The notes: generated from the letters alone by a model not told the origin. A stretch of 56,125 nt of DNA from Deltaproteobacteria bacterium (GCA_021849045.1 JAJZTK010000008.1:1-56125), one strand, 5' to 3'. Positions 21,387 to 31,127 are shown, counted from the stretch's first letter. Made by a program: numbers and translations.

Positions 21387-21705
21387 TGACTTCGTAACAC
21401 TGCAGATTCGAGTTCACCGCGCCAATGTGCGGCAAGTGCAGCGCTACGTCGCATCACTTGAAAATGACGAAAACGGTTCATACAGTGTGGCAGAAGTCTT
21501 TCCGGAATATATCGGCAAGGGGCAGGAGCTGGCACTGCGCGCGTACCGTCTCCGTGAAGGGCTTACCCAGAAGCAGCTGGCCGAGCGTACCGGCATTTCC
21601 CAGCACCATATCAGCGAGTTGGAAACCGGAAAGCGAGCTATCGGCAAGGAACGGGCGAAGAAACTGGCCGAGGCACTGCACTGCGACTATCGACTGTTAC
21701 TGTAG
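21355..21705 (+). CDS. XRE-family antitoxin (HigA-type)
   Basis: 116 residues. The C-terminal HTH (RLREGLTQKQLAERTGISQHHISELETGKRAIGKERAKKLAEAL) is a clear XRE domain. The N-terminal about 45 residues (FVTLQIRVHRANVRQVQRYV) probably bind the toxin. The start at 21355 lies inside the toxin gene. A later start is possible but would trim the N-terminal part. Confidence 0.85.
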   Translation: MQAHTKRHPIDDFVTLQIRVHRANVRQVQRYVASLENDENGSYSVAEVFPEYIGKGQELALRAYRLREGLTQKQLAERTGISQHHISELETGKRAIGKERAKKLAEALHCDYRLLL

Positions 21706-21803
21706 TCAGGCAGCATATCTCAAGTGCCTGTGCAATGACGTGCCCCAGCATTTTCCCAGTCCCTTTTAACGTGCGACAAGAAGGCCGCTAATTTGCCGGC
21801 TGA

Positions 21804-22004
21804 TATACCCAGCAGGAACATGACCGCTGGTTTCGCGGCCAGGTGGCGGCGGCGGTAACAGCGGCCGATGACCCGGCAACGGAGTTCATCCCCCATAAAT
21901 CGGTTCGCTCCCGCTGGGCCGAGAAAAGGAAAACCCTGAAGTCAGGCGCTGCAGGTGATTGGCAACCTTATCTGCACAAAAATGGCCTCATACTTCAGAC
22001 ATGA
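21804..22004 (+). pseudogene. Remnant of a RelB-like antitoxin
   Basis: A frame with no start codon reads QQEHDRWFRGQVAAAVTAAD, then DPATEFIPHKSVRSRWAEKRKTLKSG. The HD-x-WFR-x-QV ... IPH-x-x-V pattern resembles small antitoxins of the type whose core reads YDxWFRxKVQxALxD..IPHEEV. A TGA lies directly upstream (21801-21803). The rest of the 308-bp gap (21706-22013) shows no gene. The family call is from memory of the motif. Confidence 0.45.
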
Positions 22005-22013
22005 GGCTGTTTG

Positions 22014-24581
22014 TCATACCGCAGCTTTATTCCGAATCGCTTCAAAGTCCTTCCCTTCCGGCATGACAAAGAGGCAGGTCCCGTTGCTTCGCTTTTCCCA
22101 TAGTTCGCCGAGCTGCCGTTTTTCCTTGTTTTCGGGCAGGTGCCAGTCCCGTTTGTTTTTATACTCGACGGCAAGAGTCTTGCCGTTTTCCAGTTGGCAG
22201 AGAAAGTCGGGATAAAATCGGTCGCTGCCGGTTTGCAAGGAGAAGGAGGTTTTCTTGCACTCGACGTTGCGAATCCAGGATTTCACCCCTTCAAGCTGGG
22301 TTGCCAGAAAAAGGGCACATTCAAATTCTTCCCCATCTCCTTTGAGATTGCCTATTTGCGGGAAAAAGTGCTTGGGCAGGTCGGTAAAGCCGCAATAGAT
22401 GGAGTCGTAGGCGTACCGCCCCTGCTCGAAAATAACCTGGCAACTGTCGTTCACGAGAAAATCGTCCGGCGAGAGCAGCAGCTGTTGATGTACCTGCTGC
22501 ATCGCCTGTTTTTTTGCTGCGCCGATCCGGGTCTCCAGGGCGTTCCGCAAGCGGAACTTGGCGTAGACCAACGCCTCAAGGGTAAAATCGTTCTGCAGCA
22601 GCCAGTCAACCGTCTTGTTGATAAAGGCGGCCTTTTCATCGGGCAGGAGCGATTCGTCATGAATGTTCCGTTCCAGCCAGGAAACCAAGTGCACCTGATC
22701 CCATCCTGAATGGTATTCGAACAGAAAGGTTTCCGCTACCCCCGGTGCGAACGGGTCGAACTTGATTTTTTCCTTTTCCAGATACATGGTTCCCCCTTGG
22801 GGGGACTTGTTTGCCGTGGTGAATGACGGTAATTCACTGGAAAAGTCGAGGAGACTCCACTCCCCCTGCAGCAGGTGGGTCGCTTCGAACGACTCCCACA
22901 GTTCACCTTGCCTGCACTGCAGCAGGGGTACTCTGAACTGCTTCCCCAGCTCCGCCGGCGTCTTTACCGGCACTGGTCGAGGTGCGCGCAAGCGGGTAAT
23001 TGCTTCCCGTACCGCCTGTTTGCCTTCAGGTGTCTGAAAGACCTCCTGCAACGCCTTAACCTGGGGTTCGGTAAATGATCCCTTCAGGGTAATGGAACCG
23101 TTTTCCGGGGTGATCTCGATTTTCTTGGCCAGATTGTCGGGAATCGCCTCCGGTGCGGGCAGCTCCGGAGTGCTATAGGTCAGACTTGTCTGCTGACTGA
23201 ACAGGTCGTCCGGCTGGATGTCGTCCTGAATGTTGATCAGATCCTTGGTTTCCTGGCGTTCAAAGCCGTTGCGCACCAGGCCGTCCTTGAGGCTCTCCAC
23301 CGTGGCGGCGAAATTGCTCGACGTCAGATAGGCGTAGGCCATGTTCAACTCGGGATGGCTCTTCTTTTCCGCATAGGGAAGGCGCAATATACGTCCCAGA
23401 ACCTGTTCTGCCGCCGTGGCCGAACTGGTGTTGCGCAACGAACAGAGCACATAAGCAAAGGGGCAGTCCCACCCTTCACGCAGCTTGTCCACGGTGATGA
23501 TGAAGCGGAAGCGGCATTCTTGGGAAAGGATGTTCTTACCAGCAATTTCATCCGTCGTACCGGTGGCAATGGCGATTTGCTCAGCCGGAATGGCGAAATC
23601 GTCCAGCAACGCCTGCTTCACCCGCTCCGGGGTCAGGGTCTCGTGGTCGGCGTCTTTCCGCTCCGCCTGCAGGAGCATGATCGGCCGCAGGTAGGTGCCG
23701 CCTGCCGCCCGTTCCTCGTCGGCTACCTGCTGCAACCGGTCCAGCCGGGCAATGGCGTCCCGCAGGGCGTCGAGCCAGTTGGGCCGCTGCACCAGAGTCA
23801 ACGGCATCTTGATCATGTCCTCTGAATGGAGCACCGAGGCGGAAACGCTATAGAGCACGTTACTGGGCTGATAAGTGCGGTCCGGGGTCGCCGTCAGCTC
23901 CAGAATGGCGCAGGGCTCGAACCGGGCCAGAGTGTCGAAGGCCAGCAGCGTCCCCTGGTTGTGGGCTTCGTCGACGATGACAAACGGCTTGCGCAACCGG
24001 AGCACATCCACCAGCGAGCCGTTGCCACGCGCGGCAGGGTCGGTGATCCCCTCGAAGTGGTCCATCAGGCTGCCGTTCTGTTTATAGACGCTCAGCCGTC
24101 CCGTCTCCTCCTGCTTGAAGGCCTGCATGGTGGCAACAATGATCACATTGGAGCCGCTGAGCAGGTGAGGTGTCATGCGCAGGGCTTCCTCGATATCCAG
24201 TACCGATACCTCGCCCAGGGCCGACGTCACCGCCTGACAAAGTATTGACGAAGGGTCGCGCAGTGCCTTCAGGGTCTGCTCCCGGATCGGTTCCGACGGC
24301 ACCAGCCAAAGGGTCAGGCTGCAGGAGGTATCCAGCAGGCTGCGGTTGATTCGTTCTATGGCCATTCCCGCCACCATGGTTTTGCCACCGCCGGTGGGGA
24401 TGCGCAGGCAGACATAGGGGACCGCTTCCAGGTTGCGCAGGGGGCGGTAGAAGAGTGCCATGCCACGCCATTCCTGGGTTGTCTGGGCGTAACACTCCCG
24501 GGGGGTGCCCGTGTCCCGGCAACGCTTGAGGAATAGTTCAAACCAGTTCAGCGCATCGGACTGATAACTTTTCAGGATCAT
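22014..24581 (-). CDS. res: Type III restriction-modification system, Res subunit
   Basis: 855 residues. SF2 helicase: Walker A PTGGGKT (62-68), DEAH box (204-207), motif III LTATPDR, and late motifs TVDKLREGWDCPFAYV and AEQVLGRILRLPYAEKK. The C-terminal nuclease is PD-(D/E)XK: Asp792 in YPDFLCQ, then Glu806 and Lys808 in AVEYKNK. With Mod it should cut unmodified DNA after ATP-dependent communication between sites. The ATG overlaps the mod stop by 4 bp. All motifs are intact. Confidence 0.92.
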   Translation of the reverse strand: MILKSYQSDALNWFELFLKRCRDTGTPRECYAQTTQEWRGMALFYRPLRNLEAVPYVCLRIPTGGGKTMVAGMAIERINRSLLDTSCSLTLWLVPSEPIREQTLKALRDPSSILCQAVTSALGEVSVLDIEEALRMTPHLLSGSNVIIVATMQAFKQEETGRLSVYKQNGSLMDHFEGITDPAARGNGSLVDVLRLRKPFVIVDEAHNQGTLLAFDTLARFEPCAILELTATPDRTYQPSNVLYSVSASVLHSEDMIKMPLTLVQRPNWLDALRDAIARLDRLQQVADEERAAGGTYLRPIMLLQAERKDADHETLTPERVKQALLDDFAIPAEQIAIATGTTDEIAGKNILSQECRFRFIITVDKLREGWDCPFAYVLCSLRNTSSATAAEQVLGRILRLPYAEKKSHPELNMAYAYLTSSNFAATVESLKDGLVRNGFERQETKDLINIQDDIQPDDLFSQQTSLTYSTPELPAPEAIPDNLAKKIEITPENGSITLKGSFTEPQVKALQEVFQTPEGKQAVREAITRLRAPRPVPVKTPAELGKQFRVPLLQCRQGELWESFEATHLLQGEWSLLDFSSELPSFTTANKSPQGGTMYLEKEKIKFDPFAPGVAETFLFEYHSGWDQVHLVSWLERNIHDESLLPDEKAAFINKTVDWLLQNDFTLEALVYAKFRLRNALETRIGAAKKQAMQQVHQQLLLSPDDFLVNDSCQVIFEQGRYAYDSIYCGFTDLPKHFFPQIGNLKGDGEEFECALFLATQLEGVKSWIRNVECKKTSFSLQTGSDRFYPDFLCQLENGKTLAVEYKNKRDWHLPENKEKRQLGELWEKRSNGTCLFVMPEGKDFEAIRNKAAV

Positions 24582-26182
24582 ACGCCACCCACTTTCAGCT
24601 TGTACGGTAGCTGCTTGAAGACGATCCCCTCGCGGCGCAGTCGATCCTGGTCAATGCGGCAGGCCGTGCCATAGATGACCCTCGGCCCGGCGTGTTTGGG
24701 AAGTGCCGCCAGGATGGAGGTGGTGAGCACATTCCCCCCCTGCGATGTCTTGTCCTTGAGGATGCCGTTATAAAGGAGATAAACTGCCGTACAGTTGTGG
24801 ACGCCAAGAAGGGGGCTATTCAGGTCGGCCGACTCGGACAACGGTCCGCCGGTTTCGGTGAAATACACATGCCGGGCCAGGTCGGCAAAGCTCACAGTAG
24901 GGCGGATGTTCCCCCGCTCGTCGAATAGTGGTTCACCCAGGTCGCAGAAGTGGAAGCCGCCACCAAGAGGTTCAATTCCCTTATGTCCTCGCACAGCACG
25001 AGACATTCGTTGCGTTGTGATCCCTTGACAAATATTGGGATCCATTTCTACCAAGACAAATCGGCGATTACCGCCATCCTTCTTGTTCAGTGCAAGTACC
25101 GCATGACCCGTTGTGCCGCTTCCGGCGAAGGAGTCGAGAATAATTGATTCCTTGTCTGTGGCTACATCCAGAATACGGCGTAGCAGTTTGGTAGGTTTGG
25201 GGGTGATAAAGACAGCCGCAGAATCTTCAAAGTCACAAATAGCCAATAGCTCTTTTTTTGCATCCTGCGTATGTCCTACCTCAGAATAAGGCCAGAGGGT
25301 TTGTGGTACTGTGCCTTGCTTTACTTCGGATAGGAATCTTTTGAGGCGGGGCATATTATCGCCAGATTTTCCCCACCAAATACGTTTTTCCCTATTGAGC
25401 CGCAAAAAATTTTCCTCAGAGAAACGCCAATACATGCCTTTCCCAGGACCGTCGATTACTCTGCCGGATGGGCATGTTATCGCGTATGTACCCGCTGAAT
25501 AGTAGTTTCTTGCTTGAAGATCCCCTGACGTCCAAGATCCTCGAGGGTCATTGTCGGGATTTTTGTATGCTTTTTCTTGTGCTTCTGTGCGTGTTATTAA
25601 AAATGGTGTCCACATTACAGCTTTTTTTGCATAAACAAGAATGAAATCATGGTCTTCTGAAAAATGCCGTGCTGAATTTTTCGGTGCAAAGACTTTTTGC
25701 CAAATTATCGTAGCTACGAAATTGTTTGCTCCAAATATGTCATCCATCATCACCCGCAGGAAATGCACCTCATTATCATCAATACTGATGAATATCACCC
25801 CGTCATCCCGCAGAAACTCCCTCAAAAGCGCCAATCGTGGATACATCATGCACAACCAGCGATCATGCCGGTCGAGCGTTTCCCCTTCCTTCCCCACGGC
25901 CTTGCCCAGCCACTCCCGCATCTCCGGGCTATTGACGTTATCGTTGTAGACCCACCCCTCGTTACCAGTGTTGTAGGGCGGATCGATGTAGATGCACTTC
26001 ACCTGCCCGGCGTAGTAGGGGAGCAGCGCCTTAAGTGCCAGCAGGTTGTCCCCCTGTACCAGCAAATTGCCGCTGGCCGGGTCGCCCGCGGACAGTTCAG
26101 GATTTTCTCTCAGCAGGTGAAACGGCACCTCGCGGTGATGATTGACAACGGCTTTTTTGCCGATCCAGTCTAGTTTTGGCAT
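24578..26182 (-). CDS. mod: Type III restriction-modification system, Mod DNA methyltransferase
   Basis: 534 residues. Beta-class N6-adenine methyltransferase order: catalytic DPPY (67-70, in IYIDPPYNTGNEGW) then SAM motif FAGSGTTG (352-359). The target recognition region between them (about 160-340) is encoded by visibly more AT-rich DNA than the flanks, as is common when recognition domains are exchanged. The C-terminal VFKQLPYKLKVGG is typical of Mod. No simple tandem repeat for phase variation is visible. First gene of mod-res; the promoter is covered by operators at 26197-26264. Confidence 0.93.
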   Translation of the reverse strand: MPKLDWIGKKAVVNHHREVPFHLLRENPELSAGDPASGNLLVQGDNLLALKALLPYYAGQVKCIYIDPPYNTGNEGWVYNDNVNSPEMREWLGKAVGKEGETLDRHDRWLCMMYPRLALLREFLRDDGVIFISIDDNEVHFLRVMMDDIFGANNFVATIIWQKVFAPKNSARHFSEDHDFILVYAKKAVMWTPFLITRTEAQEKAYKNPDNDPRGSWTSGDLQARNYYSAGTYAITCPSGRVIDGPGKGMYWRFSEENFLRLNREKRIWWGKSGDNMPRLKRFLSEVKQGTVPQTLWPYSEVGHTQDAKKELLAICDFEDSAAVFITPKPTKLLRRILDVATDKESIILDSFAGSGTTGHAVLALNKKDGGNRRFVLVEMDPNICQGITTQRMSRAVRGHKGIEPLGGGFHFCDLGEPLFDERGNIRPTVSFADLARHVYFTETGGPLSESADLNSPLLGVHNCTAVYLLYNGILKDKTSQGGNVLTTSILAALPKHAGPRVIYGTACRIDQDRLRREGIVFKQLPYKLKVGGV

Positions 26183-26196
26183 GGTCTCCTCTGTAA

Positions 26197-26264
26197 AACA
26201 ACCAGAGGGTTGTTATACAGAAGGCAGGCCCGTTTATCAACCTGTGGTTGGTAAAATTTTAACC
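26197..26264. promoter_or_regulatory. Operator cluster and divergent promoters of mod-res and the XRE controller
   Basis: IR1: AACAACC-AGAG-GGTTGTT (26197-26214). IR2: CAACC-TGT-GGTTG (26238-26250). A third partial site, GGT-AAAATTTT-AACC (26250-26264), follows. The minus-strand mod promoter TTGATA (26240-26235) and TATAAC (26217-26212), spacer 17, runs into IR2 at the -35 and IR1 at the -10. On the plus strand TTGGTA (26248-26253) with TTATTT-like sequence 17 bp on could serve the controller gene. Confidence 0.65.
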
Positions 26265-26322
26265 TTCAGTTTATTTTTACGCATCCCGGTTGTCTGTAAT
26301 CTGCACTAAACCGGAGAGCGAT

Positions 26323-26661
26323 ATGGCAATACTCAGCAGTAAGGAAATAGGAGGAAACTTGTTTCGGCTTCGCACCAAAGCGAGGTTGACCAGAGAACAG
26401 CTAGCTGAAAAGATAGGGGTGACTTCCCAACAGATACATAAGTATGAAACAGGCGCCAACAAGATGAACACCGACCGTCTGCAGCAGATTGCGCAGGCAC
26501 TTGATGTGCCGGTGCAATCGTTCTTTACCGATACCGATGAGACCCTTCCGATGGCTGTTTCAGAAAAACTCCTCCTCGATTCCTACCGGGCGATCCCCAA
26601 CAAGGAAATCCAGGAAAGCATCCTCAAGATAACCACCAACGCCACCAAACAGGCAGAGTAA
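26323..26661 (+). CDS. XRE-family controller-like regulator
   Basis: 112 residues from ATG at 26323 (CGGAGAGCGAT upstream); an in-frame ATG at 26290 lacks a ribosome site. N-terminal HTH: GGNLFRLRTKARLTREQLAEKIGVTSQQIHKYETGANKMNTDRLQQIAQAL. The C-terminal part is acidic then helical. Divergent from mod-res with palindromes between, which suggests a C-protein-like timing role. It is somewhat longer than classical C proteins (about 80-100 residues). Confidence 0.8.
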   Translation: MAILSSKEIGGNLFRLRTKARLTREQLAEKIGVTSQQIHKYETGANKMNTDRLQQIAQALDVPVQSFFTDTDETLPMAVSEKLLLDSYRAIPNKEIQESILKITTNATKQAE

Positions 26662-26691
26662 GTCCCGACGGCCCTTTCTTCCGGGAAACGC

Positions 26692-26730
26692 AAAAACGCC
26701 CCGCCGGATGATCTCCGGTGGGGCGTTTTT
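26692..26730. terminator. Bidirectional terminator between the controller gene and holA
   Basis: A 17-bp stem (one wobble pair) of AAAAACGCCCCGCCGGA with TCCGGTGGGGCGTTTTT and a 5-base loop, with T-runs on both strands. It serves the rightward controller gene and the leftward operon ending in holA, and marks the right edge of the island. Confidence 0.92.
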
Positions 26731-26793
26731 ATTGATTCAACATTGCTGGGGGACCTATATCTGCCCAAAGCCCGCGCACACGCGGGTGCGCCC

Positions 26794-27792
26794 CTACTTG
26801 CCGCACACCTCCAGCAGAAAGAACTCCAGCAGTTGGGCCGGGTTGCCGCCGCTGCTCTTCATGGCCAGATCCAGCTCGAAAAGCCGCTCGAACAGCTGCC
26901 GGTACCGCTCGCCATCGAAGTTCTTCGCCTGAACCAGGAGCCCCTTCAGGAAAAACGACCTGATCCCGAGCCGTTTCTCGATCTCCGGCGGTGCAAGCCG
27001 CTGGTCGAGACACTCCCGTATCTGCCAGAGCTGGCGCAGGTGCCGGGTCAGCATGGAGAGCAGCATCAGCGGGGCCTCGCCGTCCCTAAGGATCGTGTGG
27101 AGCCGGCGCAGAGCACCGGGCAGGTCCCGGTTCCCCAGGGCGTTGCAGAGCTCGAAGACGCTGTCCACCTTGGTGTCGGAGACGATCGCCCGGACATCGG
27201 CCACCGTCACCGTCGGCCGGTCGGCAATAAAGGTCGCCACCTTCTCCAGTTGGCTGGCCAGTTCCTGCAGGTTGTTCCCCACATAGCCGATCAGGAGATC
27301 GGCGGCGGCCGGCTCGATCCGTTTGCCATGGGTGGCCAGTTCGTCCCGGACGATGGGTCCGAGCTGGTTCTCGTAGGGGCGCTTGAACTCCACCAACACG
27401 CCGGATTTCTTGAACTCGGCAAAGAACTTGAGCCGGCCGTCAACCTTCTCCCCCTGGAGGATCAGGCAGCTGGTGGCCACCGGGTTCTGCACCACCGGCA
27501 GCAGCCTTTCAAGGGCTGCTGCGGACAATTCCCCGCACCGCTTTACCAGCACCACCCGCCGGTCGGCGAACATGGGGAAGGTCTGGACCGCATCGGCCAC
27601 CTCCTCCCCCTTGCACTCCTTGCCGTAAAACACCGCCAGATTGAAGTCCCGGCCCTCCGGTGGCAGGGTCAGGTCCATGAGCCTCTTCACCGCACGGTCC
27701 ACCAGGTACGGCTCTTCGCCGTACAGGCAGTAGAGCGGGCCGGCCGTCCCTTTCTGCAACTCCTGGCTGAACTCTTCAGGTTTCAACTGCAT
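26794..27792 (-). CDS. holA: DNA polymerase III delta subunit
   Basis: 332 residues. Clamp-loader wrench subunit: GPLYCLYGEEPYLVDRAVKRL at the N-terminus, VVLVKRCGELS, CLILQGEKVDGRLKFFAEFKKSGVLVEFKRP in the AAA-like region, and DSVFELCNALGNRDLPGALRRLHTILRDGEAPLMLLSMLTRHLRQLWQ in the C-terminal collar. Last gene of the leuS-lptE-holA run, the common bacterial order, separated from lptE by a palindromic repeat element. Confidence 0.93.
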   Translation of the reverse strand: MQLKPEEFSQELQKGTAGPLYCLYGEEPYLVDRAVKRLMDLTLPPEGRDFNLAVFYGKECKGEEVADAVQTFPMFADRRVVLVKRCGELSAAALERLLPVVQNPVATSCLILQGEKVDGRLKFFAEFKKSGVLVEFKRPYENQLGPIVRDELATHGKRIEPAAADLLIGYVGNNLQELASQLEKVATFIADRPTVTVADVRAIVSDTKVDSVFELCNALGNRDLPGALRRLHTILRDGEAPLMLLSMLTRHLRQLWQIRECLDQRLAPPEIEKRLGIRSFFLKGLLVQAKNFDGERYRQLFERLFELDLAMKSSGGNPAQLLEFFLLEVCGK

Positions 27793-27867
27793 CAGTCAGC
27801 CCCCAAAAAAGATCGCCACGGGTATACCTATCATCCGTGGCTCAAATCTACGTTGTCACATGCTCGA

Positions 27868-28023
27868 TTACGTCCCTTCGGGACAGAATGCCTGTAGCCG
27901 GGGGATTCATCCCCCGGTAATTCGTCTTTTCCTTCAGTCACGTACGTGACGGACAGATATGAAACCCACGATTCCCGGCGATAAATCGCCGGGCTACCAG
28001 CATTCTGTCCCTACGGGACGTAA
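27868..28023. repeat. 156-bp nested palindromic element
   Basis: The outer arms TTACGTCCC... (27868-27891) and ...GGGACGTAA (28000-28023) are 24-bp inverse complements with two mismatches. Each arm contains its own short hairpin. Inside are two further hairpins (TAGCCGGGGGA / TCCCCCGG near 27896-27918 and CCCGGCGAT / ATCGCCGGG near 27974-27993). It looks like a REP/BIME or MITE-like element in the lptE-holA gap. No transposase is nearby. Confidence 0.65.
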
Positions 28024-28049
28024 CCTTTCAAAACGGAGACAGTGGATTT

Positions 28050-28568
28050 TCAGAAGTTCTCCAGCAGATGCCTGACGAGCCGCGCCGAAAGCCGCTCGCT
28101 CGCCACCTTCAGGGCCGCTTCCTCGGCATTCAGCTGCAGGGCAAGATCCTGACTGACCGGATACTCTGCCTGACCGGTTTCGGTCCCCTTCCAGACGACC
28201 TTGCCGCTCCGCCGTTCCGTCAGGGTTGCCTCGGCTTGCAGGGCCAGGCGGTACTCCTTGACCCGGTCACTGGCCGAGTAGGAGATCTGGGTAATGGCAA
28301 CCGAGGTGACGGCCCCCCCCAGGATCAGTTCGGCCCGATCCTCGCTCACCAGTGAGGCCGGCGAAAGCCGGGCGACCTCCCAGCGCAGGCTTTTGGCCAG
28401 AACGTTTTCCAGCCGTGGCCGGGTGGTCCGGTTGGCAAAGATGGCAACGTTTACCGGCCTGCCGGCCAGGAAGCCGTCTCCGCCGCCTACCGGGAAATAA
28501 CCGCATCCCCCGGCCACCAGAAGCCAGGCCGCAACAGCCAGTATGTAAAGTCCGTTCGGTCGCCGCAT
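28050..28568 (-). CDS. lptE: LPS-assembly lipoprotein LptE
   Basis: 172 residues. Lipoprotein signal (LAVAAWLLVAGGCGYFPVGG; lipobox AGGC). Core VNVAIFANRTTRPRLENVLAKSLRWEVAR and VKEYRLALQAEATLTERRSGKVVWKGTETGQAEYPV fit LptE. It should plug the LptD barrel and help place LPS in the outer leaflet. It lies 3 bp after the leuS stop and is translationally coupled. Confidence 0.9.
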   Translation of the reverse strand: MRRPNGLYILAVAAWLLVAGGCGYFPVGGGDGFLAGRPVNVAIFANRTTRPRLENVLAKSLRWEVARLSPASLVSEDRAELILGGAVTSVAITQISYSASDRVKEYRLALQAEATLTERRSGKVVWKGTETGQAEYPVSQDLALQLNAEEAALKVASERLSARLVRHLLENF

Positions 28569-28571
28569 CGG

Positions 28572-31043
28572 TCAGACAACGATATTGACCAGTTTGCCCG
28601 GCACGTACACCACTTTCTTCGGTGTCTTGCCGGCAACAAACGCCTGGACGTTGTCATCGGCCATGGCCAGCGCTTTGACCTTATCCTCGGCAGTGTCAAC
28701 GGCAACCGTGATCCGCCCCCGGAGTTTGCCGTTCACCTGCACGACAATAAGCAGTTCGTCGTCGACCGTCGCCGCCGGGTCGAAGTCGGGCCAACCGGCA
28801 GACTCGATACTCTCCGCCTTACCAAGCGCCTCCCAGAGCTCTGCCGCAAAGTGGGGGACAAACGGCGCCAGGAGCCGGACGACCGATTCCAGCGCCTCCC
28901 GCAGGACCGGACCGTTCTCGGGCGCGTTCTTCGGGGTGAAGGCCTGAATGGCGTTCACCAGCTCCATGGTTGCGGCAATGGCGGTGTTGAAATGGAACCG
29001 CTCGTCAAGATCGCCGGTCACCTTGCGGATCGTCTTGTGAACCGTTCTTCTGAGTGCCCTGGCCTCGGCATTGGCCGGCTCGCCACTGGCAGCGTTAACG
29101 CCGGCGATGAAGGGAAGACATTCGTACATCAGCTTCCAGAGCCGGGACAGGAAACGGAAGCTACCCTCCACCCCCTGGTCGCTCCAGTCAAGATCCTTCT
29201 CGGGCGGGGCCGCAAAAAGGGAGAAGAGCCGGGCCGTATCGGCACCGTACCGTTCTATGAGCGCGTTGGGGTCGACCACGTTCCCCTTGGACTTGCTCAT
29301 CTTGGCGCCATCCTTGATGACCATCCCTTGGGTCAGGAGGTTGGTGAACGGCTCATCCACGTTGACATACCCCAAGTCCCGCAGGACCTTGGTAAAGAAC
29401 CGGGCATAGAGCAGATGAAGCACGGCATGCTCGATACCGCCGATGTACTGGTCCACGGACATCCAGTACTCGGCCCGTTTCTTGTCCAGCGGTCCGCCGG
29501 TGAAGTCGGGGCAGCAGTAGCGGAGGAAATACCAGGACGACTCCACAAAGGTATCCATGGTGTCGGTCTCCCGGCGGGCCGGCTTGCCGCAGACCGGACA
29601 GGCGGTCTTGACGAACGGTTCCAGCCGTGCCAGGGGACTCCCCCCTTCGCCGGTAAAGGCGACATCCTTGGGCAGCACCACCGGCAGATCCTTGACCGGC
29701 ACCGGCACGGCGCCGCAGCTGTCGCAGTAGATGATCGGGATCGGGTTGCCCCAGTAGCGCTGCCGGGAGATCCCCCAGTCGCGCAAGCGGTAGTTCACGG
29801 TCTTCTTGCCCAGCCCCTGCTGTTCCAGGTAGTCGGCAATCGCCTCCTTGGCCGCACTGCTTTGCATCCCGTCGAACTGACCCGAGTTGACCAGAACCCC
29901 TTCGGCAGTGAAGGCAGCGGTCATGGTGGCCGGGTCAAGGGTCTCCCCCTCCGGCTGAATCACCACCTGCAGCGTCAGGCCGTACTTGCGGGCAAATTCG
30001 AAGTCGCGCTGGTCATGGGTCGGCACGGCCATGACCGCACCGGTGCCGTAATCGGTAAGGACGAAATTGGCCAGATAGATAGGCATCCGCTGGCCGGTGA
30101 CCGGATTGAGGCACCAGGAGCCAGTGAAGACCCCCTCTTTTTCGAAATCATCGGCCGTGCGCCGGATCTTGTCGGTCCCCTTGACCTTGTCGATAAACGC
30201 CGTCACCTGCGCCAGGTTGTCCGGGGTGGTCAGGGCCAGGGCCATGGGGTGCTCGGGGGCCAAGGACATGAAGGTGGCCCCCCAGAGGGTATCCTGGCGG
30301 GTGGTGAAGACAGTGATCGTCTCGGCCCGGTCCACAACCGGAAAGGTGATCTCACAGCCGAAGCTCTTGCCGATCCAGTTGCGCTGCATGGTGAGCACCC
30401 GCTCCGGCCAGCCGCTCAACTGCTCGGTACAGGCCAGGAGCTCTTCGGCGTAGTCGGTGATCCTGAAGAACCACTGCTCCAGTTCCTTCTGCTGCACAAC
30501 GCTGTCGCAGCGCCAGCACGCGCCGTCTTCCACCTGCTCGTTGGCCAGGACGGTCTCGCATTTGGGGCACCAGTTGACCGAGGAATTGCGTTTGTAGGCC
30601 ATCCCCCGTTCGTACATCCGGAGGAATATCTGCTGCTCCCACTGGTAGTATTCCACATCGCAGGTGGCCAGCTCCCGGTCCCAGTCGTAGGAGAGCCCCA
30701 TCCGTTTCAGCTGGCCCCGCATGTAGTCGATGTTCTCGTAGGTCCAGGCCGCCGGATGGCTCTTATTCTGGATGGCGGCATTTTCCGCCGGCATGCCGAA
30801 GGCGTCCCACCCCATGGGATGGAGCACGTTGAAGCCGCGCATCCGTTTGAAGCGGGCCACCACGTCTCCAATGGAATAATTGCGCACATGCCCCATATGA
30901 ATACGGCCCGACGGGTAGGGAAACATCTCCAGCAGATAGTATTTCCGCCGGGTCTCGTCCTCCGTGACCTTGAAGCTCTTGTTCCGCTCCCAGATGGCCT
31001 GCCACTTTTCTTCCACCGCACTCGGTACGTATCGTTCTTCCAC
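28572..31043 (-). CDS. leuS: Leucyl-tRNA synthetase
   Basis: 823 residues. Class I synthetase: HIGH-type motif [17 protein letters not shown], zinc-binding [23 protein letters not shown], editing domain with [13 protein letters not shown] and [20 protein letters not shown], and [13 protein letters not shown]. The C-terminal [10 protein letters not shown] domain is present. An 84-bp gap separates it from the cytochrome gene upstream; it contains a GC-rich palindrome (about 31071-31086) that could attenuate readthrough. Confidence 0.97.
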   Translation of the reverse strand: MEERYVPSAVEEKWQAIWERNKSFKVTEDETRRKYYLLEMFPYPSGRIHMGHVRNYSIGDVVARFKRMRGFNVLHPMGWDAFGMPAENAAIQNKSHPAAWTYENIDYMRGQLKRMGLSYDWDRELATCDVEYYQWEQQIFLRMYERGMAYKRNSSVNWCPKCETVLANEQVEDGACWRCDSVVQQKELEQWFFRITDYAEELLACTEQLSGWPERVLTMQRNWIGKSFGCEITFPVVDRAETITVFTTRQDTLWGATFMSLAPEHPMALALTTPDNLAQVTAFIDKVKGTDKIRRTADDFEKEGVFTGSWCLNPVTGQRMPIYLANFVLTDYGTGAVMAVPTHDQRDFEFARKYGLTLQVVIQPEGETLDPATMTAAFTAEGVLVNSGQFDGMQSSAAKEAIADYLEQQGLGKKTVNYRLRDWGISRQRYWGNPIPIIYCDSCGAVPVPVKDLPVVLPKDVAFTGEGGSPLARLEPFVKTACPVCGKPARRETDTMDTFVESSWYFLRYCCPDFTGGPLDKKRAEYWMSVDQYIGGIEHAVLHLLYARFFTKVLRDLGYVNVDEPFTNLLTQGMVIKDGAKMSKSKGNVVDPNALIERYGADTARLFSLFAAPPEKDLDWSDQGVEGSFRFLSRLWKLMYECLPFIAGVNAASGEPANAEARALRRTVHKTIRKVTGDLDERFHFNTAIAATMELVNAIQAFTPKNAPENGPVLREALESVVRLLAPFVPHFAAELWEALGKAESIESAGWPDFDPAATVDDELLIVVQVNGKLRGRITVAVDTAEDKVKALAMADDNVQAFVAGKTPKKVVYVPGKLVNIVV

Positions 31044-31127
31044 GTCTTTTCCTCCCTGAAATCGCAGAAGGCGGCCCGGCCGCCCTTATTCTCCGTTGGC
31101 TTTACGGCTCAAATGGCCGGCTTGCTA

